Assembly: GCA_009377635.1 (NCBI GenBank)
Contig: WHTR01000029.1
Coordinates: 1-34,437, forward strand
Source of the DNA: Chloroflexota bacterium
GTDB taxonomy: Bacteria > Chloroflexota > UBA6077 > SHYK01
Length of the DNA: 34,437 bases
Reading direction: 5' to 3'
Under the pieces are notes generated by a model. That model searched no databases. It was not told the origin of the DNA and was given only the letters and a program-made list of their open reading frames with translations. Within the stretch, counting starts at the first letter, position 1. Each line of letters begins with the position of its first letter. Positions 1 through 8,175 of the stretch are shown here, piece after piece. The translations under genes and the position numbers were made by a program.

Positions 1-57
1 TCCTTCGTCGCTGCGCTCCTCAGGATGACGGGGCTTTGCGGCCGGGGTTCTAGAACG
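1..57. repeat. Dispersed repeat, right end of a palindromic REP/MITE-like element (copy 1)
   Basis: The first 53 bases match 30039-30091 exactly, and the match continues to base 57 with one mismatch (54). The left part, running up to the GGATGAC near base 23, is one arm of the imperfect palindrome that is complete at 29981-30067. The right part, about 24 bases from GGGGCTTTGC, is also shared, so the repeated unit is longer than the palindromic arm alone. The copy is cut by the window edge, so its left arm cannot be seen. It ends about 10 bases before the start codon of the amidohydrolase at 68. Similar GC-rich palindromes are common dispersed elements in bacterial genomes. No transposase is present. 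Confidence 0.8.
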
Positions 58-67
58 GGAGGGGGAG

Positions 68-1270
68 ATGGCACATCGGTATCGCGTGATCTCGGCGGAT
101 TCCCATCTGGAGATCTCGCCGGCACGCTGGACGAATCGGGTACCCGTCAAGTACCGAGATCGGGCGCCGCGGCTCGTGAAGCTGGACCACGGCGGCGACG
201 GCGTCATCGTGGAGAATCGGGCCCTCTACGTCCTCGGCCTTGCTATCACCGCTCGGCCTTACCAGGAACACCGGCTCTACGGCATGACCTACGAGGGTAA
301 CTTTGGGAGTGGCAGTCCCGAGCAGCGTGTACGCGAGCAGGACCAGGATGGCGTCGATGCAGAGGTGCTCTTCACCTCCGCGGGCAACGCCGGCTTTTGG
401 CGCGGGATCCGGGACGACGCGGCGTATCGGGCCGTCATTCATGCCTACAACGAGTTCCTTGCGGAGGAGTATTGCGCGTTCGACCGGGACCGACTGCTGG
501 CCATGGGTATCATCCCCCAGACGAACGTGGACGACGCCGTGAACGAGCTCGAGTACTGCGCCCGGGCGGGACTGAGAGGGGTGGCTCTCGGGAGTTTCCC
601 CAACAATCAGAGTCACCCGACGCCGGAGGACGATCGCTTCTGGGAGGCGGCCCTCAACCTCAGCATGCCCCTCACGGTGCATGTCGGGTTCATCGGCTCG
701 CGGCAGGGCCCGGTGTTTCGGTACCGCCGGCAGCCACCGCCGGACATTACCGGCTTTGGGAGCGACCCCGTCCAATTGCTCACGCGGTTCGGGGGAGGGA
801 TCGCTCAGAACGCGATCCAGATGGTCATCGCGGGAGTCTTCGACCGCTTCCCGAAGCTCCGGATCTACTGGGCCGAGACGATGGTCGGATGGATCCCGTA
901 CTTTTACGAGCAGGTCGACGATATCTACGAGCGCAGCCGCCACTGGGCAGAGCGGGAGTACGGGCTTGAGCCGATCAGGCGTCCGGTCAGTGAGTACATT
1001 CGTGACCACTGCGTCTGGGGATTCCTGAAGGATCCCATCGGTGTGCGGATGCGCCACGAGATGGGCGTCACGAACACCATGTGGGGAAGCGATTTCCCCC
1101 ATTCGGCCGGGAACTGGCCGCACTCCAGGGAGCTACTGGACGAGATGTTCGCAGGCGTCCCGGCCGGGGAGCGCTCCCAAATGACCTGCGGGAACGCTCT
1201 CGAGTTCTTCCGCCTGGATGACGGCCGGGCGGAGGTGGGCGCTGAGGAGCGGGCCGCGGTCGCGCGGTAG
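68..1270 (+). CDS. Amidohydrolase family 2 (ACMSD/resorcylate-decarboxylase-like) metal-dependent enzyme
   Basis: A 400-residue protein of the Amidohydro_2 TIM-barrel family, whose members hydrolyse or non-oxidatively decarboxylate small acids and phenolic acids using a bound metal. Expected metal and catalytic positions are visible: D11-S-H13 near the N-terminus (SADSHLE), H205 in PLTVHVGF, E270 in YWAETMVGW and D342 in WGSDFPHS. Length and motif order match the family, and there is no signal peptide, so the protein is cytoplasmic. The ATG at 68 lies directly behind a G-rich GGGAGGGGG stretch, with tight spacing. It is one of six intact or broken members of this family in the window. The next gene, 288 bases downstream, is a binding-protein gene that may share its substrate. 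The substrate cannot be told from sequence. Confidence 0.9.
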   Translation: MAHRYRVISADSHLEISPARWTNRVPVKYRDRAPRLVKLDHGGDGVIVENRALYVLGLAITARPYQEHRLYGMTYEGNFGSGSPEQRVREQDQDGVDAEVLFTSAGNAGFWRGIRDDAAYRAVIHAYNEFLAEEYCAFDRDRLLAMGIIPQTNVDDAVNELEYCARAGLRGVALGSFPNNQSHPTPEDDRFWEAALNLSMPLTVHVGFIGSRQGPVFRYRRQPPPDITGFGSDPVQLLTRFGGGIAQNAIQMVIAGVFDRFPKLRIYWAETMVGWIPYFYEQVDDIYERSRHWAEREYGLEPIRRPVSEYIRDHCVWGFLKDPIGVRMRHEMGVTNTMWGSDFPHSAGNWPHSRELLDEMFAGVPAGERSQMTCGNALEFFRLDDGRAEVGAEERAAVAR

Positions 1271-1557
1271 GCACGGCGCCTGCTGCCCGGGGGCTCGCAC
1301 GCGCCGCCGATGGCATAATCTGGGACATCATCAGCGATCTTCTCATTCCCGGCGATAGTTTTGGGTGGTATGCCCACGTTAGGCGACGGCGACCGCCAAT
1401 TCCAGCGGTGTACCCACGGGCTGGGACGGCCAGCACAATTGACCAGGAGGCCCACGCCAACTCGGTGATGCCGTGATGGTTCGGCGCATGATGCGACGGC
1501 CGTTCCCTGGAGGTTGACGTTGGCCGGGCAACGGCACCGTACTGGAGGAGGTATCAG

Positions 1558-3273
1558 ATGAATGCATGGAACCGGCTTGGTATCGTCTGGCTCGCCGTTG
1601 CCATGGCCATCGCGGCCTGTGCACCCGCGCAGAGCCCGGCAGCACCCGGTGTGCAGGTCTCGCAGCCCGATAGGCCGGGGGCCGTGAAGCGCATCACGGC
1701 CGCGATTCGGGGTAACCCACCGTCCGTCAGCATGGACGTCAATACAGCCGGCGGCAGCGGCCATATCCCGGGCGCCGACGAGCTCGAGGAGATCCTGAAC
1801 ACCCGCCTGAGCATGGTCGACAACAGCGGCATTCGGCATCCGCAATTGACCGAGACAGTGCCGACCGTGGACAACGGTCTGTGGAAAGTCCTTCCCGACG
1901 GGCGCATGGAGATGACGTGGAAGATCAAACCCCACGCCCACTGGCATGATGGAACGCCCTTTACCGCCGAGGATCTCGTCTTCTCCTATCAGGTGGAGGA
2001 AGACGACGAGATCGCGGCCTTCGGCGACTCCGACTACAAGTCGATCGAGCGCATGGAGGCGGCTGACCACGGCACTCTGGTCGTCTACTGGAAGCAGCCC
2101 TACATCTTCGCGGACGACATCTTCGACGTCTCGATCCTGCCCAAGCACATCCTGGGGACCGCATTTCTCAACGACAAGGCAAGCTTCACGCAGTTGCCGT
2201 TCTGGAAGCACTAGTACGTGGGCACCGGTCCCTTCGAGCTCCGCGAGTGGGTGGACGGCAGCTACGCCGTGCTTACGGCGTTCGACGACTATGTGATGGG
2301 CCGGCCGACGATCGATGAGATCACGGTCCGGTTCATTCCCGACCCCAACACCATGATCGCCAACATCCTGGCCGGGGAGATCGACCTGACCATGGGCCTC
2401 GGCATCTCTCTGGACCAGGCCATCGAGATGCGAGAGCAGTGGAAGGACGGGCGGGCCGACGTGGTCCTCTCCGGCTGGGTTGCCATTCATCCCCACCTGA
2501 TGTCGCCAGATCCGGCGGTCGTCGGAGACGCTCGATTTCGGCGCGCCCTGGTCCATGCCCTCGACCGCCAGGCGATGGCCGACACGCTCCAGTCCGGCAT
2601 GAGCACGATCGCCCACAGCTTCGTGGCCCCCAATCAGCCAGAATACAAGGATGTCGAGCCCTTCGTCGTCCGCTACGACTACGACCCACGGAAGGCCGGC
2701 CACATCATCCAGGACCTGGGGTACACCAAAGGGTCAGACGGGATCTTCCGCGACGGGACCGGCCAACGGCTCTCCGTCTCGGTTCGGACCATCGGCGGGT
2801 TCGACATCAACGAGAAGGCGGTCTTCCCTATCGCCGACAACTGGCAGCGGGTGGGGGTCGCCGCCGATCCATACATCGTCACGCGGGCCGAGGCGCGGGA
2901 TCGCGCGTTCCGCGCCAATTTCCCGGGCTTCGAGATGACGCGCGGCCCGAACTATATGGCCCGGCTGGCCATCTACCACAGCTCCCAGGCACGGGTGCCG
3001 GAGAACAACTATGTGGGCAGTAACTACATGAACTACATAAACGCCGAGTGGGACGCGCTCCTCGATCGCTTCTACTCGACCATCCCTGCGAGCGAGCGGA
3101 ACCAGGTGCTCGGCCAGGCGATGCAGCACATGACCGACCGGGTGATTGTGATGGGGACGGTCTACGACCTGGAGCTGTACCTCTTCGCGAACCGGCTGAA
3201 GAACGCCACGCCGCGGAACTCCAACGTGCGGTCGCCGCAGGCCTGGAACGCGCAGGAGTGGGACGTGCAGTGA
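1558..3273 (+). pseudogene. Peptide/solute ABC transporter substrate-binding lipoprotein (SBP family 5), interrupted by in-frame TAG
   Basis: The reading frame encodes a 571-residue family 5 extracytoplasmic binding protein, but codon 219 (2212-2214) is TAG. The two halves, 1558-2211 and 2215-3273, are in the same frame. The N-terminus is a lipoprotein signal, a hydrophobic run ending AIAAC with the lipidation Cys at residue 21. A strong GGAGGAGG lies 6 bases before the ATG. The intact paralogue at 30254 aligns throughout (YWGREFVGTGPF against FWKH-stop-YVGTGPF), and the stop sits where the paralogue has Glu (GAG), so one G-to-T change explains it. The second half could start at the GTG at 2218 but would lack a signal peptide. 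Either a young pseudogene, a base-call error or a readthrough site; I favour the first two. No permease or ATPase genes are visible nearby. Confidence 0.85.
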
Positions 3274-3289
3274 GGCGGGACATGAGGAA

Positions 3290-3415
3290 TTAGGGCTCGC
3301 TGTCGTCGATCGTTGTCCGGAACAGCGGGACGTCGAGGTTCAGCTCGTAGCGGCGATTCCCCTCCCGCAGATAGAGCTGGGCTCGACGCTCCGGATCGAG
3401 CTCAACGCGGATTCG
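3290..3415 (-). pseudogene. Short orphan coding remnant (C-terminal end of an unidentified protein)
   Basis: On the minus strand, 41 open codons followed by TAA read as a protein-like stretch rich in charged and aliphatic residues (contains ERRAQLYLREGNRRYELNLD). There is no plausible start codon, and a TGA lies directly upstream at 3416-3418. It sits just downstream of the Rieske gene, on the same strand. I do not recognise the family. Composition and codon pattern resemble real coding sequence more than the shadow frames around it, so I read it as a gene tail left after a deletion. A chance open frame is possible. Confidence 0.3.
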
Positions 3416-3476
3416 TCACACGAGGTTGACTTGACGCGAAAGGGGGCGCGCGACTGGTGGCTGGGTATGTCGCGCA

Positions 3477-4754
3477 TCAGGCGAGTACGAAGGTATCCGG
3501 AACCATATGGGTCTTCCAGTGATCGCGCCAATCAGCCGAGTTCGGGATGACTTCCTGAAGCGATACAAGGTGGGACATCCGCTTCTGCTCCGGGTTGCGG
3601 ATCACGTGGGGCGGGTCGTTTCCGGCCTGCACCTGGCGAATCGCGCGCAACAACACCTCCCGCGCCTTGATGATGGCCCGGTCGGTGTACGCGACGTGCT
3701 CCTGAGACCGGTTCTGCATGCTCCCCGGGCTCTCCGTGGCCCAGTTGTCGTGGTTCTGGAAGACGGGTCCAAGCCCGGCGATACTCCTGACCTTCATCTC
3801 ATCGCGGTTCTGCAGATATCGATTCGCGCGCGACCGCAGATGATGGTAGTCCGGCGTCATCGTCTGGAGCATGTCCCGCTTCATCCTCGGGAGATCGAGT
3901 GGGCTCGAACCACGGTAAATCTGGAACTTCCAGTGGTGGGTGTCGTCGATCGGCACGTGCCAGCCGCCCTGCGTCGGGATCCCAAACCCGTTTGGGTAGA
4001 TGAAGTTGGTGACGCGCAGATACGTCTCGGACGGACTCGCTGTCCGGACCGAAAAGATGCGAACCCCATAGTCGGTTTCCTCGACCTCGAGCCGGGGCGA
4101 CTGGTCACGCCCGAACAGGGTATTCGACGAGATACCGGCGCCCTCAGGAGCGGAAAAAGCAGACGGCGCGAGGCGTGTATCGTCTTCCTTCATGAAGTGA
4201 TGCAGGTACGATAGGTGGGATGGGTCGATGTTCCCTTCGTTACTCTGTAGGTAGTTGCAATCGTGGAAGTACTTATGGGCAAACGTACACTCTTCGGGAC
4301 CGCTGATGAAGTAATAGTCTGGCAATTGCGGAGGGTCGCCAGGACCAAGGTATGCGAACACGATCCCGGCTCGCTCCAGGCACGGATAGGCCGTCTGGTG
4401 AATCCGCTCGTGGAAGGTCGAGCCCGCCGGTTCGCCCGGCTGCTCGAGGCAGCGGCCATTCATGTCGTACAGCCAACCGTGATAGATGCAGCGGAGCCCG
4501 CCATCTTCAAGCCGGCCGTAGCTCAGGTCCGCCCCGCGATGGGCGCAGTGCAGGCCAATGAGCCCAGGCTGTCCTAGCTCGTCGCGAAAGAGCACAAGCT
4601 CCTCGCCCAGCAGCTTGATCGGGACCGGCGCTCCGCCGACCGGCAGCTCTTCTGCCAGCGCCGCGGGCTGCCAATACCGGCGCAGCAGGTCACCACCAGG
4701 CGTGCCGGGCCCGGTGCGGGTCAACACATCATATGGCGACTGAGCTTGTGTCAC
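3477..4754 (-). CDS. Rieske [2Fe-2S] aromatic ring oxygenase, phthalate 4,5-dioxygenase-like, catalytic subunit
   Basis: A 425-residue non-haem iron oxygenase that would insert oxygen into an aromatic or related ring using electrons from a separate reductase. The Rieske cluster ligands are C70-x-H72 (CAHRGADLSYG) and C89-x2-H92 (CIYHGW). The mononuclear iron motif is D177-x2-H180-x4-H185 in NEGNIDPSHLSYLHH. The open frame extends to a GTG at 4772, but GAGGAGG lies 6 bases before the GTG at 4754, giving an N-terminus MTQAQSP that matches the length of the paralogue at 25552. I therefore chose 4754. It lies downstream of the extradiol dioxygenase gene on the same strand, 60 bases away, so the two are probably co-transcribed. 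No ferredoxin or reductase gene is present. The substrate is unknown. Confidence 0.92.
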   Translation of the reverse strand: MTQAQSPYDVLTRTGPGTPGGDLLRRYWQPAALAEELPVGGAPVPIKLLGEELVLFRDELGQPGLIGLHCAHRGADLSYGRLEDGGLRCIYHGWLYDMNGRCLEQPGEPAGSTFHERIHQTAYPCLERAGIVFAYLGPGDPPQLPDYYFISGPEECTFAHKYFHDCNYLQSNEGNIDPSHLSYLHHFMKEDDTRLAPSAFSAPEGAGISSNTLFGRDQSPRLEVEETDYGVRIFSVRTASPSETYLRVTNFIYPNGFGIPTQGGWHVPIDDTHHWKFQIYRGSSPLDLPRMKRDMLQTMTPDYHHLRSRANRYLQNRDEMKVRSIAGLGPVFQNHDNWATESPGSMQNRSQEHVAYTDRAIIKAREVLLRAIRQVQAGNDPPHVIRNPEQKRMSHLVSLQEVIPNSADWRDHWKTHMVPDTFVLA

Positions 4755-4814
4755 GAATGCCTCCTCAATCACGCTGCCCGCAGAAAATCCCGAACCATCG
4801 CGGCACCTCCGATT

Positions 4815-5828
4815 TCACAGCCACTGGGCGAAGCCCATGGCATTGCCCGTCCCCGCCTCCGAGCGATAACAGGGAATATAGTCGAGGAGCCGGACGTGCA
4901 GGTCGGTGCCGGCCATTGCCCCAGCGGTCGCGATCCAGTTGCGGGCCTCGGACGTGCCACCGTTGTAGAATTCGGCCGGTAGATTGCAGATCCGCTCGGC
5001 GTCCTCTGCCTGCAGCGCGTCCAGGAACTGCTGGTCCACGTCTTCTTCCACGACGAAGTGGCTCAACCCGCCTGAGGCGATCACGGCGACGGTCTTGCTC
5101 TCAGGCCAGGACTCGATCGCCCGGCGCAACGCCTGGCCGAACGCATAGCAGCGCTTCAGGCTCGGCTGATTGGGCGGGTAGAAGGTGTTGATGAACACCG
5201 GGACGTGGGGGATGACCTCGTCGTTCATGATCCGGCGGTAGATGAAGCCAAACGCGTGGGAGATGCCGTAGTTCTCCCAGCGCCCGGCCGGCAGGCGGCA
5301 AGAGTGTGCGACGTCGAACTCATCCTGCATCAACGACCCGATGATGTGGCGGCCGAGCCCTGGCTCGCCAGGGTGGGTCATCGGCACCGGTGGCCTTTGA
5401 CCCCAGTCGGCAATGGACTCACCCGGCGCCCGCCGCGCGCTCTGCTCCGCGGTGAGCGGCACGTTCTGAACGCTGTCGCCCCAGTACACCGCGAACGCCG
5501 GCATGTTGTCGTCTAGAAACGACTCGTGCTGATCGTCGCCAATGACCACCGCGACGTCCGGCGCGACTCGCTTCACGGTCGCGCTCAGCTCGGCAAGGCT
5601 CGTCTGACACGCCTCGTGACGCTGGGCCATCAACTCAGGCTCGAGCTGGTGCTCCACGTGCTCGTCGGCGCGGAGCTTCACGAGGTCGTCGAAACTGTGC
5701 AGCCCGCCCTTGAAGAACAGCTCAAAATGACCGTTTCGGTCCGCGAGTCCGCGCTGCCACCACTGGTCGGGCGGCGTGCTCAGTAGGGGGCCATGCGACG
5801 TTGCCATTCCCAGGACGATCCGTGCCAT
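4815..5828 (-). CDS. Class III extradiol ring-cleavage dioxygenase, LigB-type catalytic subunit
   Basis: A 337-residue LigB-superfamily protein, the catalytic (beta) type of protocatechuate 4,5-dioxygenase and relatives, which open catechol-like rings with Fe(II). H12 in MATSHGPLL matches the first iron ligand of LigB. A second His lies at 57/60 (DEHVEH), GDDQHE is at 98-102, and H191 in YGISHAFGF matches the position of the catalytic base. SGGLSHF follows near 252-258. Three starts are possible: TTG 5840, ATG 5834 and ATG 5828. I chose 5828 because it puts H12 in register and has GGAA 6 bases upstream. No separate LigA small subunit is seen. A hydrolase remnant lies upstream on the same strand and a Rieske oxygenase downstream, giving a hydroxylation, ring-opening and hydrolysis order. 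Confidence 0.9.
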   Translation of the reverse strand: MARIVLGMATSHGPLLSTPPDQWWQRGLADRNGHFELFFKGGLHSFDDLVKLRADEHVEHQLEPELMAQRHEACQTSLAELSATVKRVAPDVAVVIGDDQHESFLDDNMPAFAVYWGDSVQNVPLTAEQSARRAPGESIADWGQRPPVPMTHPGEPGLGRHIIGSLMQDEFDVAHSCRLPAGRWENYGISHAFGFIYRRIMNDEVIPHVPVFINTFYPPNQPSLKRCYAFGQALRRAIESWPESKTVAVIASGGLSHFVVEEDVDQQFLDALQAEDAERICNLPAEFYNGGTSEARNWIATAGAMAGTDLHVRLLDYIPCYRSEAGTGNAMGFAQWL

Positions 5829-5908
5829 TGCCATTTCCAATCTGGGGCGGGAGCCGCCCGATCATTCGTTCCTCGGTCAATCCGATAGAAGGGAGCTTCG
5901 ATCCGTCG

Positions 5909-6094
5909 CTACGCACCTCCGTTCTGGCTGAGAAACTCCAAAGCAAGCGTGTTGAACATAGCAGCTTTCTCGATCTGCGGCCAATGACCGCACCGTGCCA
6001 GCAGGAAGTAGCTCGCATTCGGGATCGTAAAAGCGGTCTTCACCGCCGCCTCAATCAGAATAGGGGCCGTCTCCGGCAAGAAGAAGTGCCGCTT
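5909..6094 (-). pseudogene. C-terminal remnant of an alpha/beta hydrolase (meta-cleavage-product hydrolase type)
   Basis: On the minus strand, 61 codons open after a TAG at 6095-6097 and end at TAG 5909-5911. The part from IPNASYFLLARCGHWPQIEK to the stop is the characteristic end of MhpC/BphD-type hydrolases: the catalytic-His loop CGHWPQIE followed by a final helix containing FNTLALEFL. The nucleophile elbow and the acid region are absent, and the upstream sequence (6098-6446) shows no recognisable hydrolase. It lies just upstream of the LigB-type dioxygenase, on the same strand, where an intact hydrolase would process the ring-opened product. No start codon fits, so it is a truncated relic. 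Confidence 0.7.
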
Positions 6095-6097
6095 CTA

Positions 6098-6446
6098 CCC
6101 ACGCTGTCCTGACGCCATGGCAATCTGTGCGACGACGGCGCCGGCGCAACAGAGCAGGCGTCCGGCCACATCGTCGCGTGCCATCGCTATGCCGGAGACC
6201 CCGTGCTCCACCCGCAGCGAACCGCGACGCCGTCGATTCAACCGGCGGACCGACACAGCTTGCCGCAAATCGCGGCGGGCACGCACTCTCGTGCGTGGAT
6301 CTCCTGAATTGTTCCGGAATGCTGCCTAGCGGCCGGTGTTGCGAGTACACTAGATCATCGCTTCGCGCTGCTTGCGGGGACCGGCCCGTTCAGTTTCGTG
6401 ATACGCTGGTCGCCTGGAAGACAATTCGCCATTTGGAGCAGAGCCC
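6098..6446. other. Intergenic stretch with no recognisable gene
   Basis: Short open frames occur on both strands, but they are Arg/Pro-rich and look like GC shadows. None resembles the missing N-terminal part of the hydrolase relic next to it. The only supported signal is GGAG at 6435-6438, which is the ribosome-binding site of the cupin gene at 6447. A TACACT at 6346-6351 could be a -10 box but has no convincing -35 partner. Confidence 0.5.
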
Positions 6447-7016
6447 ATGAGCACCGTCGCGGTCTACACGCTCGATGAGTTCGTCACGGACTTGCAGCAG
6501 GCTTTTTCATCCCACCCCGATCTGGTCGGCCGGGCCAACGCCGTCGCGGAGGTGCTGCAGCACCTCGTATCCGTTGGGGGATGGGTCCAGGAGCTGATCG
6601 ACAAGGGAGGATACGACGCGCTCCCGGGCAGCACGTACGCCGATCCCACTCATGGCCACCCGGCGGCGGGATTCCACATCACGTGCGGCGCGCAAAAGCC
6701 GGGGCAGGCGAACAGTCCGCACGACCACGGCGCCGGGTGGGTAGCCTACGGCACCTATGAGGGCGCCATCGAGCAGACCCGCTGGGGCTGGGACTACCGT
6801 GACGGCCTACTCCGGCCCCGCCTCGTGGCGAAGGAATCGTTCGTGCAGAACCCCGGAGAAGTGGCCTACTTCCTGCCCGGGGAGATCCACGACACCAAGA
6901 ACGTCGCCGAGCGGACCGTGGTCGTCCGGGTCGAGAGCCAGAAGGTGGCGACCCTCTGGCGCCATCGCTACATCAAGGACGGCAACACCGCACGGGCCTT
7001 CCTGGGTGAGGGGTAG
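6447..7016 (+). CDS. Cysteine-dioxygenase-like cupin (CDO type I fold)
   Basis: A 189-residue cupin. The metal motif is SPHDHGAGWVAYGTYEG, giving H92-x-H94 with a third His at H148 in PGEIHDT, the three-His iron centre of thiol dioxygenases. The YGTYEGAIEQTRW segment is also typical of that family. Such enzymes oxidise cysteine or related thiols, and some relatives act on other small acids. The ATG follows GGAG at a spacing of 8. It converges with the truncated decarboxylase-like gene, with 6 bases between their stop codons. The substrate cannot be assigned. The link to the surrounding aromatic genes is positional only. Confidence 0.85.
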   Translation: MSTVAVYTLDEFVTDLQQAFSSHPDLVGRANAVAEVLQHLVSVGGWVQELIDKGGYDALPGSTYADPTHGHPAAGFHITCGAQKPGQANSPHDHGAGWVAYGTYEGAIEQTRWGWDYRDGLLRPRLVAKESFVQNPGEVAYFLPGEIHDTKNVAERTVVVRVESQKVATLWRHRYIKDGNTARAFLGEG

Positions 7017-7022
7017 GCAAAC

Positions 7023-7832
7023 CTAGGAGCTAAGACAAACTCGCGACGGTCGCTGCCTCTCGCATCTGCCGGAGCATCGCTGCCGTCGCGTGCGCGCGCG
7101 CTCGAAGAGCTCGAACAGCGCTCGGGGCAGCTCCGGGTACCGTTCCACCGTCTCGCGCTTGAACGCGAGGACGTGCATGATCGGGAAGTAGCCCTCATCG
7201 CGGAAGTAGCGCTCTTCCTCGGCGCGTACGTCCGCGAACAGTCGGCCGATGGTCGGGTTGCCGTCGAGGTACGGCTTCGGGGGATGCGGGCCAAAGTAGG
7301 CATGGATGCCACCGCTCGCGAGTTCCTCGTCGATCTGCTCCGGGCTCGCCAGCTCGAGTGTGATGTCCGACGGCAGATCTACCTCCAGGCTCTCGTTGCG
7401 GGACGTGACCCAGGTGATTGTCTTCCAGGGCACCCCGTAGACGTGGGCCAGGTCACCTTTGGCAAGGACGGAAAGCGTCGTCTGGTAGGTGCTGAGCCCA
7501 ACGCGCTTTCCAGCGAGATCCGATGGACCGCCGATGCCGCTGCCGCGGTGCTTGTACATCTGCGATTGGCTGAACAGGCGCCGCGGAAAGACCGGGATCG
7601 CCTGGATGGGTAATCCCTGGTCGCGCGCCACGAGATACGACGAGAGCGACAGCTCGCAGGCGTCCCACTCGCGGGTCGAGAGGAAGCGCTCGTGGCGACC
7701 GCTGCCATGGCGGCCTTGCTGGGACTGGGCCACCTCGAGCACCTTGAAGTCGAACCTCGGGTGCTCCGCCAATCCTTCGAGAAGCGGGCCGTGGCGATCG
7801 TACGAGTTGACCGCCAGGGTGATGCGCGGCAT
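7023..7832 (-). pseudogene. 4,5-dihydroxyphthalate decarboxylase (Pht5)-like protein, C-terminally truncated and probably frameshifted
   Basis: The 269-residue product matches the Pht5 family, which has a periplasmic-binding-protein fold but acts in the cytoplasm. Recognisable blocks are AVNSYDRHGPLLEG (7-20), WDACELSLSSYLVARDQG (56-73), IPVFPRRLF (79-87) and DLAGKRVGLSTYQTT (105-119). There is no signal peptide. The ATG at 7832 follows GGAGG; the open frame also reaches a TTG at 7847. Near 7092-7101 lies an alternating GC run, after which the frame reads as Arg-rich nonsense. Another frame continues sensibly as HATAAMLRQMREAATVASLS before stopping, which suggests a 2-base slip. From memory the family is about 50-60 residues longer. 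The gene stops against the convergent cupin gene. It could be decayed or a shortened variant. Confidence 0.65.
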
Positions 7833-7968
7833 GATCCTTCCTCCCAACCTGGCTGCCGATATTATTGTAGAAAATGGTTCCGGTTTGGGTCGTTATGATA
7901 GCATTCGGTGGACTCGGGAGAGCCAGTCGCCCTCGCGTAGCAGCTCAAATCCGCATTTCGGAGCGTCC

Positions 7969-8175
7969 ATGGGCCGATTCCTGCTTCTGGGACTCGTTGT
8001 GGGCACCGGCGTGATGCTCGCGCGGGCCACTGCATGGCGTGCGGGGCGCGAGCTAGCGCGTGACCTCTCCGACCAGCTTGTGCTGCGCGTATTGCGCATG
8101 ACCTCGGGATTCGCGAACGACGTGTCTAAGCCAACTCAAGAGGAAGAGCGCGACCGGCGACTCCGATGGCGGTAA
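7969..8175 (+). CDS. Small predicted membrane protein, translationally coupled to the SQR-like gene
   Basis: This 68-residue protein begins with one hydrophobic segment (FLLLGLVVGTGVMLA, residues 4-18), followed by a basic amphipathic stretch and a charged tail, so it looks like a single-pass or peripheral membrane protein. The ATG follows GGAG at 7960-7963 with 5 bases between. Its stop overlaps the start of the flavoprotein gene by 10 bases in a different frame, the usual sign of coupled translation. A TATGAT at 7894-7899 could be its -10 box. I do not recognise the family. A role as anchor or partner of the flavoprotein is inferred from position only. Confidence 0.55.
   Translation: MGRFLLLGLVVGTGVMLARATAWRAGRELARDLSDQLVLRVLRMTSGFANDVSKPTQEEERDRRLRWR

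Noticed and set aside
925-2703. Very long minus-strand open frame opposite the amidohydrolase and binding-protein genes
   Set aside because: Low-complexity shadow of G+C-rich coding DNA on the other strand. The plus-strand frames have family motifs, signal peptide and ribosome-binding sites.
5845-5860. GC-rich hairpin GGGCGG/CCGCCC upstream of the extradiol dioxygenase as an attenuator
   Set aside because: No T-run and no leader peptide; such short GC palindromes are expected in this composition.
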